Origin: Actinomycetota bacterium
GTDB taxonomy: Bacteria; Actinomycetota; Thermoleophilia; UBA2241
DNA length: 23,738 nt
Direction of reading: 5' to 3'
NCBI GenBank assembly: GCA_003132645.1
Contig: PKYM01000332.1
Location: 1-23,738, forward strand
This document shows positions 1 through 8,236 of this stretch, piece after piece (position 1 is the stretch's first letter; every line of letters begins with the position of its first letter). Position numbers and translations under genes: made by a program. The notes beneath the pieces were generated by a model that was not told the origin of the DNA, made no database searches, and was given only the letters and a program-made list of their open reading frames with translations.

Positions 1-103
1 GGCGCGCCGCGCGGCGTGCCGCACGCCCCTCACCGGGATCACAAGGTGCGCCCGTCGTCCTGACTGACGCCGTGAGGGCTCGTGGCAGGCCCTCGATCGC
101 CGC
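1..103. other. No recognisable feature
   Basis: GC-rich sequence downstream of the tetR stop. No gene, terminator hairpin with T tract, or repeat can be supported in it. Confidence 0.5.
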
Positions 104-781
104 TCAACCGCCAGGCGCTCCCGGCAACGAACGTTCGAGCATCCTGGCGAAGACCCGATACGGGGGCCCAAGGTCGAACCCTGGGTTGAGCGCCGCCTGG
201 ATGGCGAGTCCGTCGATGACGGCGCTGAGCACCTGGGCGAGGCCGAGGAGGTCGGGGTCCGCCATGGCCTTGGGTCCGTCCTGCACTCCCAGCCACTCGA
301 GCTTCACGCTCCAATACCACTGGTAGAGCCGCGCGATCCGGCGCCGCAGCACGTCGTCGCGCAGGACGTGGGGCAGGAGCTCGAAGAACACCTGGAAGTC
401 GTCGACGGCGGCATCCATGCGTCGCATTTCCGAGACGAGGCGCTGGGTGCGCTCGCCGGGAGCGACATCTCTCATGCGGTCCAGCGAGACGAGGTACTCG
501 TCGTGGATGACCGAGTCGAGGACCGCGGCGATGAGCCCGGCTTTGTTGTCGAAGTAGTAGGAGATCATGGCCTTGTTCTCGCCGGCCCGCTCGCTTACGG
601 CCTTGAGGGTGAGGGCCCCGAAGCCCTCGTCGGCGACGATCTCCTTGGCGGCGACCAGCAGCTTGCGGGCCGTTTCGGGGAGCGACGGAAGGGGATCCTC
701 GAAGGCGAAGCGCGGGCGAGTCGGAGCTGCCCCGCGGCGGCCGGCCTCACTTGTCTTGGGCGTCGCCCTGTCGGTACTCAC
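104..781 (-). CDS. TetR/AcrR-family transcriptional regulator
   Basis: A 225-residue one-component repressor-type protein. Residues about 37-90 form the TetR helix-turn-helix: an LVAAKEIVADEGFGALTL helix region, then the recognition segment with AGENKAMISYYFDNKAGL, whose YYF-x-NK-x-GL is the family hallmark. The rest (about 95-225) is a variable helical ligand-binding domain, so the inducer cannot be read. The first 30 residues are a poorly conserved extension. The start is GTG at 779-781 behind a purine-rich GGAGAGGGGGG stretch. The gene is divergent from the aldehyde oxidoreductase gene. A 20-bp near-palindrome at 865-884 in the shared spacer, with copies before mtbB and the transporter, makes this protein the likely master regulator of the locus. 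Family assignment is firm; the regulon is inference. Confidence 0.9.
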   Translation of the reverse strand: MSTDRATPKTSEAGRRGAAPTRPRFAFEDPLPSLPETARKLLVAAKEIVADEGFGALTLKAVSERAGENKAMISYYFDNKAGLIAAVLDSVIHDEYLVSLDRMRDVAPGERTQRLVSEMRRMDAAVDDFQVFFELLPHVLRDDVLRRRIARLYQWYWSVKLEWLGVQDGPKAMADPDLLGLAQVLSAVIDGLAIQAALNPGFDLGPPYRVFARMLERSLPGAPGG

Positions 782-830
782 GAGCCCCCCTCTCCTCCGG
801 CCACGTGCCCGGGCGTGCGTGTCGGCGCGT

Positions 831-859
831 TTGACATCCCCGCTGGACCGATGTGCAAT
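831..859 (+). promoter_or_regulatory. Promoter P1 of the aldehyde oxidoreductase operon
   Basis: A perfect -35 TTGACA (831-836) and a TGCAAT -10 (854-859) are separated by 17 bases. TTGACATCC at the -35 and GATGTG just before the -10 are repeated at the same spacing in promoter P2 before mtbB (19150-19178). Transcription would begin inside or next to the near-palindrome at 865-884, the classic position for repression by a TetR protein. Confidence 0.7.
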
Positions 860-864
860 GGGTA

Positions 865-884
865 CTAATTGACCGGCCGATTAG
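865..884. promoter_or_regulatory. Operator O1, 20-bp near-palindrome, probable TetR site
   Basis: CTAATTGACCGGCCGATTAG: the half-sites CTAATTGACC and (reverse complement) CTAATCGGCC agree at 8 of 10 positions. It starts 5 bases after the -10 of P1. A nearly identical 20-mer occurs at 19185-19204 in the same position relative to P2. Its AT-rich ends stand out in a very GC-rich background. Binding by the adjacent TetR protein is inferred. Confidence 0.7.
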
Positions 885-917
885 CGTTTGTCGGCCATCT
901 TACCAGACGAAAGCGCG

Positions 918-934
918 GCGCACGAGGGGTGCGC
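918..934 (+). other. Hairpin in the leader of the aldehyde oxidoreductase mRNA
   Basis: GCGCAC (918-923) and GTGCGC (929-934) form a 6-bp GC-rich stem with a GAGGG loop. It lies in a leader of about 200 bases between P1 and the start at 1070. Function is unknown. Molybdenum/tungsten cofactor riboswitches precede such genes in some bacteria, but I could not fit this leader to that motif. Confidence 0.3.
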
Positions 935-1069
935 GCCGATCATTCGTCGGTATCGGCGTCTGGGCCCTCCCGTCGCGAGCCTGCTCGGCTGTCTCCGGGC
1001 GGACGCGGTGGACGAATCGAGCTGACCCCGCCTATGGTTGCAGTGTCCCGTCGACAGCTGAGGAGAGCG

Positions 1070-2863
1070 ATGGACTTCTATGCCGGCCAGGTGCTCAGGC
1101 TCGATCTCACGCACCTGCAAGCCACGGTCGAGCCGCTCGATGCCGAGTGGGCGCGGCTCTACGTGGGCGGGAAGGGTCTGCTTCTGCGTTACCTTTTCGC
1201 GGAGCTGCCCCCGGGCTGCGAGGCGCTTGCTCCGGAGAACCCCCTGATCCTCGCCACCGGGCCCTTCGCAGGAACCCTCGCGGCCACCTGCTCGCGGCTC
1301 GCCGTGGGCTGCAAGAGCCCGGCTACCGGCATGCTCCTCGACTCCTACGTGGGCGGTTCCTTCGCCCCCGAGATCAAGTTCGCGGGCTACGACGTCGTCG
1401 TGATCGGCGGGAAAGCCTCCGAGCCGGTCCTCGTGCTGATCGAGGATGAGAAGGTGGAGTTCGTCCCGGCGGGGAGCCGCTACTGGGGCCTTGAGACCGC
1501 GTCGCTCGAGGCGCGCATCCGCGAGGACATGGGGCGCCGACACAAGGTGCTGTCCATCGGCCCTGCCGGCGAGCACCAGGTGCCCTACGCCTGTCTCTCT
1601 ACCGACCAGTACCACAAGGCCGGCCGCGGGGGTGCCGGAGCCGTCATGGGCAGCAAGAATCTCAAGGCGGTGGTGGTGCGCGGCACGGGCGCGGTCACGA
1701 TTCCCGGCATAGGCGCCTTCACCGCCGACATGCTGCGCCTGCAGCGCGACAGCGTGCTGACGCCCGACAACGCCTGGACGCATGAGGAGGGCACGCCGTA
1801 CCTGGTGGACGCCGTCAACGGCGCCGGCGCCCTGCCGACGCGGAACTGGCGGACCGGCACCTTCGAAGGCGCCGGCACGATCAACTCGGCGGCCCTGTTG
1901 CGCATTCGCACGAGGATCCGCGCCTGCACGCAGTGTCCCCTCGCCTGCCGCCAGGTGCACGCCTTCGATGGCTACGTCTGCGAGGGCCCCGAGTTCGAGA
2001 CCCTGGGTCTGTGCGGCGCCAACTGCGGCATCGGCGACCTCGCGGCGGTGGCCGCGTTCAACCGCGCTTGCGACGAGCTCGGCCTCGACACGATCTCCAC
2101 GGGAGCGGTCGTCGCCCTGGCCATGGACCTTTGCGAGCAGGGCGCCGCCGACTACGGCCTGGCTTTCGGCGATACGGCCGGCTTTCTCGCGGCGCCGCGC
2201 CTCATCGCGGCCCGCGAGGGGAGCGGCGCCGAGCTCGCGCTCGGCGCGCGCGCCCTGGCCGCCCTCAAGGGCCGGTCCGACCTTGCCCCCGAGGTCAAGG
2301 GGCTGGAGATGCCCGCCTACGACCCGCGAGGGACCTTCGGCATGGGCCTCGCCTACGCCACGTCTGATCGCGGAGCCTGCCACATGCGCGCCTTCACGGC
2401 GGGTGACGACATCCTGGGTGGAGCGGCCGCCGCCGATTCGCTTGTCGGCCGGGCCCGGCTCGTCGTCGACCAGCAGGACTTCAGCGCCGTCGCCTGGACG
2501 GGTGTGTGGTGTGCCAACATGGCCCTCGACACCGGCTTCCTCGGAGCCCACTTCAGGCACTTGTGGGGGCGCGAGACGTCACACGAGGAACTCATGACCA
2601 TCGGCGCCCGCATCTGGAATCTCGGCCGTCTCCTGAACTTGCGCGAGGGCCTCCGTCGCGACGACGACTGCCTCCCCCGGCGGATCCTCAGCGTGCCTCA
2701 TCCGGATGGTGTCGCGGCCGGCAAGGTCGTCGGCGCCGACGCTTTCCGCGAGGCTCTCGACGAGTACTACGCCCTGCGCGGATGGGATGCCGAAGGCGTG
2801 CCCACGCGCGAGACGCAGGCGAGGCTCTCGCTCACCGGACTGGGCCGCGACGACGCGGCGTGA
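1070..2863 (+). CDS. Tungsten-containing aldehyde ferredoxin oxidoreductase (AOR family)
   Basis: A 597-residue cytoplasmic enzyme that would interconvert aldehydes and carboxylic acids using a bis-pterin tungsten (or molybdenum) centre and one 4Fe-4S cluster. The N terminus (DFYAGQVLRLDLT) and YVGGKGLLLRYLF are typical of the AOR N-terminal domain. GRGGAGAVMGSKNLKAVVV near residue 185 is the pterin-contact motif. Cluster cysteines are C286, C289 and C293 (CTQCPLAC) with a fourth at C481 (VWCANMALD), close to positions 288/291/295/494 of the Pyrococcus enzyme. CDELGLDTIS and RGACHMRA are further family motifs. The start at 1070 is chosen because AGGAG lies at 1061-1065; an in-frame ATG at 1034 and TTG at 869 lack this, and 869 falls inside the operator. 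Substrate is not readable. It is probably co-transcribed with the next flavoprotein, a possible electron partner. Confidence 0.93.
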   Translation: MDFYAGQVLRLDLTHLQATVEPLDAEWARLYVGGKGLLLRYLFAELPPGCEALAPENPLILATGPFAGTLAATCSRLAVGCKSPATGMLLDSYVGGSFAPEIKFAGYDVVVIGGKASEPVLVLIEDEKVEFVPAGSRYWGLETASLEARIREDMGRRHKVLSIGPAGEHQVPYACLSTDQYHKAGRGGAGAVMGSKNLKAVVVRGTGAVTIPGIGAFTADMLRLQRDSVLTPDNAWTHEEGTPYLVDAVNGAGALPTRNWRTGTFEGAGTINSAALLRIRTRIRACTQCPLACRQVHAFDGYVCEGPEFETLGLCGANCGIGDLAAVAAFNRACDELGLDTISTGAVVALAMDLCEQGAADYGLAFGDTAGFLAAPRLIAAREGSGAELALGARALAALKGRSDLAPEVKGLEMPAYDPRGTFGMGLAYATSDRGACHMRAFTAGDDILGGAAAADSLVGRARLVVDQQDFSAVAWTGVWCANMALDTGFLGAHFRHLWGRETSHEELMTIGARIWNLGRLLNLREGLRRDDDCLPRRILSVPHPDGVAAGKVVGADAFREALDEYYALRGWDAEGVPTRETQARLSLTGLGRDDAA

Positions 2864-2936
2864 GCCGCGAACGCGCCGCGACCGGATGGAGCGCCCGTTC
2901 GCGGCGCCGCGCCGGAGCCGGGAGCGCGAGGCCGCT

Positions 2937-2954
2937 GTGACATACTGTCGTCAC
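2937..2954. promoter_or_regulatory. Small inverted repeat before the FAD oxidoreductase gene
   Basis: The arms GTGAC (2937-2941) and GTCAC (2950-2954) are separated by 8 bases, about 33 bases before the ATG at 2987. No convincing -35/-10 pair accompanies it, so it may be an internal operon site or chance. Confidence 0.25.
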
Positions 2955-2986
2955 GTGCAGACCTTTGAGGAGCCACGGGAGATCCG

Positions 2987-4345
2987 ATGACGCATATCGC
3001 CGAACAGGCGCGGACCACCCCGGTGCTGTGCGAGACGGAAGTGCTCGTCGTCGGTGGCGGGCCCGGCGGGCTTGCGGCGGCGATCGGTGCGGCGCGGGCC
3101 GGCGCGCAGACCACGCTGCTGGATCGCTACGGCTGTTTCGGGGGCGTCATCTCCCAGGTCGGGGTCGACAGCATCGCCTGGTACAGGCACGAGGGTACGG
3201 TCGACCTGGAGGGTATCGGCATCGAGTTCGAGCAGCGTGCCCGGGCCCTGGGCGGCACGCAGCCCGAGTCCCAGTCCTTGAGCGAAGCGCTCGACCCGGA
3301 GCTCTTCAAGGTCGTCGCCGATACCCTGCTGCAGGAAGCGCGCGTCGATCCGTTGCTGCACTGCCTGGCCACCGAGCCGATCGTCGACTCCGGCGTCATC
3401 AAGGGAGTGCTCACAGAGGGCAAGTCCGGTCGGCTGGCCATCCTGGCCCAACGGGTCATCGACGCGACCGGCGACGCAGACATCGCCTATCGTGCCGGGG
3501 CGCCGTGCCGCAAGACCCCGGTGGGCGAGATGATGGGTGTCACCGTCATGTTCTCGTGCTCGGGCGTGGACAAGAGGCGCTTCCTCGACTACGTCGCGGC
3601 CAGCAACCCCACCTACGGAGACTGGGGCAGGTGCTGGGCCATCGAGACGACGGGCAAGGAGGACGACCTCTTCAGCCCGTACCTCCAGGAGCCGTTCGAT
3701 CAGGCTCGCAGAGAGGGCATCATCCCCGAGGGCGTGGGCAGCATCGGCGGCACCTGGGGCCGTATCACCGACGCAGGCGAAGCGACCTCCCTCAACATGG
3801 TGGTGATGGCGGGCTACGATTGTACCGACGTGCGCGACATCACGCGGGCGGAGATCGAGGGCCGCCGCCAGGCCCTTCTGGCGATCGAGGCGCTGCGACG
3901 CTTTGCCCCAGGCTTCGAGAAGGCCCGACTGCGCTCCTTCGGCATGACTCTCGGCACACGCGACTCGCGCAAGATCGAAGGCCGGTACGAGCTCACTGCT
4001 CGCGACGTACGCAGCGAGGCGCGCTTCGGGGATTCGGTCGGCATCTTCCCCGAGTTCATCGACGGCTACGGCATCCTGATCCTGCCCACGACGGGGCGCT
4101 ACTTCCAGGTGCCCTACGGGATCCTCGTGCCGCAGGGGGTCGAGAACCTCCTGGTCGCGGGGCGTTGCGTGGCCGGCGACAGGGACTCGCACGCGGCCAC
4201 CCGCAACCAGATGTGCTGCGCCGTGACCGGCCAGGCCGCGGGCGTGGCCGCGGCCGTGTCGCTCGCGGACGGCCGGATCGCCGGCGACGTCGACATCCGG
4301 CACGTCCAGGCTGCACTCAGAGGGCAGGGCGTCCGGCTCGACTGA
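2987..4345 (+). CDS. FAD-dependent oxidoreductase (FAD_oxidored family)
   Basis: A 452-residue flavoprotein. The N-terminal dinucleotide-binding fold has GGGPGG at residues 23-28, followed by LDRYGCFGG at the end of the fold, as in the FAD_oxidored (PF12831) family related to HdrA and fumarate-reductase-type flavoproteins. VIDATGDADIAYRAGAPC and the C-terminal AGRCVAGDRDSHAATRNQ region are typical FAD-contact segments of this family, and LGTRDSRKIEGRY is another conserved stretch. No iron-sulfur motifs or membrane segments are visible. It begins 123 bases after the aldehyde oxidoreductase with a GGGAG-type ribosome site before ATG 2987. It could pass electrons from the aldehyde oxidoreductase or oxidise a substrate of its own; the sequence does not decide this. 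Confidence 0.85.
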   Translation: MTHIAEQARTTPVLCETEVLVVGGGPGGLAAAIGAARAGAQTTLLDRYGCFGGVISQVGVDSIAWYRHEGTVDLEGIGIEFEQRARALGGTQPESQSLSEALDPELFKVVADTLLQEARVDPLLHCLATEPIVDSGVIKGVLTEGKSGRLAILAQRVIDATGDADIAYRAGAPCRKTPVGEMMGVTVMFSCSGVDKRRFLDYVAASNPTYGDWGRCWAIETTGKEDDLFSPYLQEPFDQARREGIIPEGVGSIGGTWGRITDAGEATSLNMVVMAGYDCTDVRDITRAEIEGRRQALLAIEALRRFAPGFEKARLRSFGMTLGTRDSRKIEGRYELTARDVRSEARFGDSVGIFPEFIDGYGILILPTTGRYFQVPYGILVPQGVENLLVAGRCVAGDRDSHAATRNQMCCAVTGQAAGVAAAVSLADGRIAGDVDIRHVQAALRGQGVRLD

Positions 4346-4395
4346 GGCGAGCTCGACCACAGTGTTCTCGGCAGCGAAGACGGCAGCGCCGAGGG

Positions 4396-4420
4396 CCAAC
4401 GGGGGCGGCCCCCGGTTTGG
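4396..4420 (+). terminator. Probable transcription terminator hairpin
   Basis: A perfect 6-bp stem CGGGGG (4400-4405) / CCCCCG (4409-4414) with a CGG loop can be extended by CCAA (4396-4399) pairing with TTGG (4417-4420). It follows the FAD oxidoreductase stop by about 50 bases and precedes the transporter promoter. The following T tract is very short, so the call is moderate. Confidence 0.5.
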
Positions 4421-4527
4421 GAAAGCACCGAGTTGCACATCTGTTGGCGTATCCGCTGCCGGGCAGAGTATTTGGCTGCCATGGTATGACCGTGCAGAAC
4501 AATCATCCTCTTGTTGGCGGTCAACTG

Positions 4528-4547
4528 CTAACTAACCGGTCAATCTC
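4528..4547. promoter_or_regulatory. Operator-like site O3 before the transporter operon
   Basis: CTAACTAACCGGTCAATCTC matches the reverse complement of O2 (19185-19204) at 14 of 20 positions, including the uninterrupted core ACCGGTCAAT. Unlike O1 and O2 it sits just upstream of the likely -35 rather than after the -10, so it could be an activator-type or weaker site. A second GGTCAA lies at 4519-4524. Confidence 0.45.
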
Positions 4548-4549
4548 TA

Positions 4550-4578
4550 TTGCCAGACTGTTAGCGCGTGTGTATGGT
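4550..4578 (+). promoter_or_regulatory. Likely promoter of the ABC transporter operon
   Basis: TTGCCA (4550-4555) and TATGGT (4573-4578) are separated by 17 bases, about 80 bases before the start at 4661. The surrounding 4500-4600 stretch is clearly more AT-rich than the genes on either side. Together with the terminator at 4396-4420 and O3 at 4528-4547 it accounts for most of the 315-base gene-free gap 4346-4660. Confidence 0.5.
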
Positions 4579-4660
4579 GACTGGAATCGGGACGAAGCGT
4601 CGCCGTACAGCTCCGCCCCATTCTCATCGTAGGGCAAAGCTCTTATAGGGGAGTCGAACT

Positions 4661-6346
4661 ATGGCTGACGAGAAGTTCGCAAGAGAATATGGGCACCATC
4701 TGGTCGAGGAAGTCCTGAACGGCCATATGACGCGGCGCCAGTTGCTCGTCCGCGCCTCGGTCTTCGGCCTCTCGGCGACCGCCATCGCTCAGCTGCTCGC
4801 GGCCTGCGGTTCGTCGACCAGCTCGAGCTCGTCGCCCTCGGCGGCGGCCAGCGGCAGCGCCCTTCCGGCGGTCGTCACCGGCGGCACCATGAAGGCCGTC
4901 ATCCCGCCGCCGCTCAAGGCTCTCGATCCGGTCACCATCTACGACCAGGGCGGCATCGTCCTCGTCTACCAGATCGCCGAGTACCTGATCGACCTCACCA
5001 ACCAGAACGCGCTGAAGCCCAAGCTCGCGGTGAGCTGGGCGCCCAACGCGAAGGGCGACGTCTGGACCTTCAAACTTCGCCAGGGCGTCACGTTCAACGA
5101 TGGGAGCCCCTTCGAGGCGGCCGACGTCGTCGCCAGCATCGAGCGCGTCATCAACCCCAAGAGCGGCTCGGGCGCTCTCGCTGCCCTCGCCGGCATCCTC
5201 TCGCCCGGCGGCACGAAGGCGATCGACACGCACACGGTCCAGTTCAACCTCGACAAGCCGTTCGCCGACTTCCCGTACCTGGTGAGCGCGTCGTCGTACA
5301 ACACTGCCATCCTGCCCCGCAACTACGCCGGCAACTTCCAGAAGAAGGCCGTGGGCACAGGCCCGTGGATGCTCAAGAGCTTTGTCACCAACCAGCACGC
5401 CACGCTGGTCAAGAATCCGACCTACTGGGGCAAGGACACCCAGGGACGTCAGCTTCCCTACCTCGATCAGCTCGAATTCGCTCTGGTCACCGACACCTCG
5501 GCGGCCAACCTTCAGCTCCAGTCGGGCGCCGTCGACGTCCAGCCGCAGACGGTCTTCCAGGGTGGGGCGTCAGTGCTCAGCGATGCCAGTCTCAGGGTCG
5601 ACGTCTACCCGTCGACCGGCATCCGTGAACTCGCCTTCAACGTCAACAAGACTCCCTGGCAGGACAAGAGGGTCCGCCAGGCAGTCGCCTACTCCCTGGA
5701 CCGCAAGGCCATCAACCAGGCGCTGTACGGCGGCCGCAGCAACCTCGGCTACGACACCTTCTGGGAGCCGACGGTCTTCCCGGGCAGCCCGACTCCGCCG
5801 GCACGGGCCCAGGACTACACCAAGGCCAAGCAGCTGCTTTCAGACGCCGGTCATGCCAGCGGCGTCGACGTCACGCTGACCGTCGCCAACTACCTCGAGA
5901 ACCCGGCGTTCGCGCAGCTCATCCAGGCCCAGTGCAAGCCGGCCGGCATCAACGTCAAGATCAACGAGATCAGCTACAACGCGATCTACGCGGGCACCAA
6001 CACCACCACGCCATGGCTCAATGCGCCCTCGGTCATCGTCGAATGGGGCAGCCGGCCCACGCCCGGCGTGTACGCGCAAGCCATGCTCCTGCCGACCAGC
6101 GCCTGGAGCTCCTCGCACTGGAACGACAAGGATTTCGTCACCACCTTCAACCAGTACGAGTCGACCACCGACGAGGCGACCCGCACGACGCTGGCCAGCA
6201 AGCTGTCGTCGATCCAGCAGGATGAGACGCCGATCGTCGTTGCCTTCTACATCTCCCAGCTGCGCACGCAGAAGAAGAACGTGTACAACATTCAGGGCCC
6301 AGGCTCGTTCTACTTCGACGTCAGCCAGGCCTACATGACGAAGTGA
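4661..6346 (+). CDS. ABC transporter substrate-binding lipoprotein, family 5 (peptide/opine/nickel type)
   Basis: A 561-residue extracytoplasmic binding protein. The leader has a twin-arginine-like TRRQLL (R25, R26), a hydrophobic stretch, and a lipobox LLAAC with Cys49 as the likely lipidation site. A Ser/Ala-rich linker (about 50-70) follows. The mature part has SBP_bac_5 features: LKPKLAVSWAPNAKGDVWTFKLRQGVTFNDGSPFEAADVVASIERV and later AVAYSLDRKAINQALYGGR. A good GGGGAG ribosome site precedes ATG 4661. It heads the transporter operon 4661-10401. Family 5 proteins bind peptides, opines, nickel or sugars, so the ligand cannot be assigned; a link to the operator regulating mtbB makes an N-methylated compound a reasonable guess only. 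Confidence 0.92.
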   Translation: MADEKFAREYGHHLVEEVLNGHMTRRQLLVRASVFGLSATAIAQLLAACGSSTSSSSSPSAAASGSALPAVVTGGTMKAVIPPPLKALDPVTIYDQGGIVLVYQIAEYLIDLTNQNALKPKLAVSWAPNAKGDVWTFKLRQGVTFNDGSPFEAADVVASIERVINPKSGSGALAALAGILSPGGTKAIDTHTVQFNLDKPFADFPYLVSASSYNTAILPRNYAGNFQKKAVGTGPWMLKSFVTNQHATLVKNPTYWGKDTQGRQLPYLDQLEFALVTDTSAANLQLQSGAVDVQPQTVFQGGASVLSDASLRVDVYPSTGIRELAFNVNKTPWQDKRVRQAVAYSLDRKAINQALYGGRSNLGYDTFWEPTVFPGSPTPPARAQDYTKAKQLLSDAGHASGVDVTLTVANYLENPAFAQLIQAQCKPAGINVKINEISYNAIYAGTNTTTPWLNAPSVIVEWGSRPTPGVYAQAMLLPTSAWSSSHWNDKDFVTTFNQYESTTDEATRTTLASKLSSIQQDETPIVVAFYISQLRTQKKNVYNIQGPGSFYFDVSQAYMTK

Positions 6347-6387
6347 CGCGAGTGGCGTCGAACAGAGACTGACGTAGGGAGCCCGGG

Positions 6388-7335
6388 ATGGCGCGCCTCA
6401 TCGGTCGCCGGCTGCTTCTCATGGTGCCGACGCTGATCCTGGTGTCGATCCTCGTGTTCGCCTTGGCCGAAGTGCTGCCAGGCAACCTGGGGCGCTCCAT
6501 CCTGGGGCCCTACGCCACGCAACAGCAAGTCGATATCCTCAACCACCATCTTGGCGCCGACAAGCCGTTGTATGAACGGTACGCCGTGTGGGCCGGCCAT
6601 TTCGTCACCGGCCACTGGGGAGCGTCTCTGCAGCTCGGCACGCCCGTCTTCTCGACCGTCATGCGCGCGCTCGGCAACTCGCTCCTGCTCGCCGGCTTCG
6701 CGCTGGTGATCATCGTGCCCACCTCCATTCTGGTGGGCGTGTATGCCGGCCTCCGACGAGACAGCCTGCTCGACCGGGCGATCACGATCTCCACGCTGTC
6801 AATGACCGTCATCCCCGAGTTCGTGAGCGGCGTCATCCTCATCGTCGTTTTCGCCGTGACGCTCCATTGGCTCCCGGTCTCCGCCATGCCGCCTCAGGGC
6901 GCGCCCTTCGTGGACCGGTTCTACTACCTCATCTTGCCGGCCATCCCGCTGATGCTCCTCGAGCTGGGCTACATCGCGCGCATGGCTCGGGTGGGCACGG
7001 TGCAGGTGCTGGCGATGCCCTACATCCGCACGGCCGTGCTCAAGGGACTGCCACGCCATCGGGTCATCTTCGGCCACGTGCTGCGCAACGCCCTGGTGCC
7101 GACGGTCACCGTGATCGGCAGCCAGGTGGGCTGGCTCATCGGTGGCCTGGTGGTCGTCGAGTTCCTGTTCGTCTACCCCGGCATCGGCAACATGATGATC
7201 AATGCGGCGCAGTTCCACGACGTGCCACTGCTCGAAGCGTGCGTGCTCGTCGTGGCGGTGCTGTACATGCTTTCCAACCTCATCGCCGACATCGTGGTGG
7301 CTCTGCTGAACCCGCGCATCCGGATGGGAGGCTGA
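6388..7335 (+). CDS. ABC transporter permease, DppB/OppB type
   Basis: A 315-residue integral membrane protein with about six hydrophobic segments. It starts with the typical ARLIGRRLLLMVPTLILVSILVFAL first membrane helix, followed by a periplasmic region (LGADKPLYERYAVWAGHFVTGHWGASL) characteristic of DppB/OppB. The EAA-like cytoplasmic loop that contacts the ATPase lies around PRHRVIFGHVLRNALVPTVTVIG. It follows the binding protein by 41 bases and is immediately followed by the partner permease. It forms the translocation channel with that partner; transport substrate is unknown. Confidence 0.93.
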   Translation: MARLIGRRLLLMVPTLILVSILVFALAEVLPGNLGRSILGPYATQQQVDILNHHLGADKPLYERYAVWAGHFVTGHWGASLQLGTPVFSTVMRALGNSLLLAGFALVIIVPTSILVGVYAGLRRDSLLDRAITISTLSMTVIPEFVSGVILIVVFAVTLHWLPVSAMPPQGAPFVDRFYYLILPAIPLMLLELGYIARMARVGTVQVLAMPYIRTAVLKGLPRHRVIFGHVLRNALVPTVTVIGSQVGWLIGGLVVVEFLFVYPGIGNMMINAAQFHDVPLLEACVLVVAVLYMLSNLIADIVVALLNPRIRMGG

Positions 7336-7336
7336 G

Positions 7337-8236
7337 GTGGCGCCCGCCGGCGTCGTCGACGACAGCAGGACCCAGGAGATGCAGGCCGACGTCGCCGCCG
7401 CGCTCGAGCAGCGGCGGCAGCGTCGCTACCTCGTAAGGGCGCTCCTGCGCAGCCCGACCTTCGTGATCGGCGTTCTCATCGTGCTCTTCTGGGTCTTCAT
7501 GGGCATCTTCTCGACGGCCTTCACCCAGTCTCCCCTGGCACAGCACCCCTTCGCCATTCTGCAGTCGCCCAGTGCGGCTCACTGGTTCGGTACCGACGAT
7601 CTCGGCCGCGACGTGCTCGCGCGTACCATGGCCGGAGCTCGCACCGTGCTCATCATCGCGCCGCTCGCGACCCTTCTCGCCCTCCTGTGGGGCGGCATCA
7701 TCGGCCTCATCGCGGGCTTCTACCGGGGCATCACCGACGACATCATCATGCGCTTGGTAGACGTGCTGCTCGCGCTGCCCGTCATCATCACCTCGATCCT
7801 CATCCTGTCGCTGTTCGGCAAGTCGTTGGCCATCGTCATCGTCGTCATCGGGGCACTGTTCACACCGGTGGTCTCGCGCACCATCCGTTCGGCGGTCATC
7901 GGCGAGCGCGAGCGCGAATACGTCATGGCGGCGCGCCTGCGCGGCGAGCGCTCGGCGTTCGTCATGGCCCGCGAGATCCTGCCCAACATCACCCAGCCGA
8001 TCATCGTCGAGGGCACCGTGCGTCTCGGCTACGCCGTGTTCACTGCGGCGACGCTCTCCTTCCTGGGCTTCGGCCTCGGACCACCGTCGCCCGACTGGGG
8101 CCTCACCATCGCCACCGAGAGGGTCGACCTGCAGAGCGCCCCCTGGACCGTGCTGTTTCCCGCCTTTGCGCTGGCGTCCCTGGTGGTGGGCGTGAACCTC
8201 ATCACCGACGGTCTGTCATCGGTCTTCTCGAAGTGA
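7337..8236 (+). CDS. ABC transporter permease, DppC/OppC type
   Basis: A 299-residue partner permease. It has an N-terminal cytoplasmic stretch (to about residue 38), a first membrane helix around PTFVIGVLIVLFWVFMGIF, the family signature HWFGTDDLGRDVLARTMAGAR, and an EAA-type loop around AREILPNITQPIIVEGTVRLGYAVF. The start is GTG at 7337, one base after the previous gene's TGA (7333-7335), indicating tight translational coupling. Its stop at 8234-8236 overlaps the GTG start of the ATPase gene (GTGA). It is the second channel subunit of the importer. Confidence 0.92.
   Translation: MAPAGVVDDSRTQEMQADVAAALEQRRQRRYLVRALLRSPTFVIGVLIVLFWVFMGIFSTAFTQSPLAQHPFAILQSPSAAHWFGTDDLGRDVLARTMAGARTVLIIAPLATLLALLWGGIIGLIAGFYRGITDDIIMRLVDVLLALPVIITSILILSLFGKSLAIVIVVIGALFTPVVSRTIRSAVIGEREREYVMAARLRGERSAFVMAREILPNITQPIIVEGTVRLGYAVFTAATLSFLGFGLGPPSPDWGLTIATERVDLQSAPWTVLFPAFALASLVVGVNLITDGLSSVFSK

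Noticed and set aside
881..2560. Long open frame antisense to the aldehyde oxidoreductase gene
   Set aside because: GC-rich coding DNA leaves reverse frames open; the protein has no recognisable fold, and the opposite strand carries clear AOR motifs.
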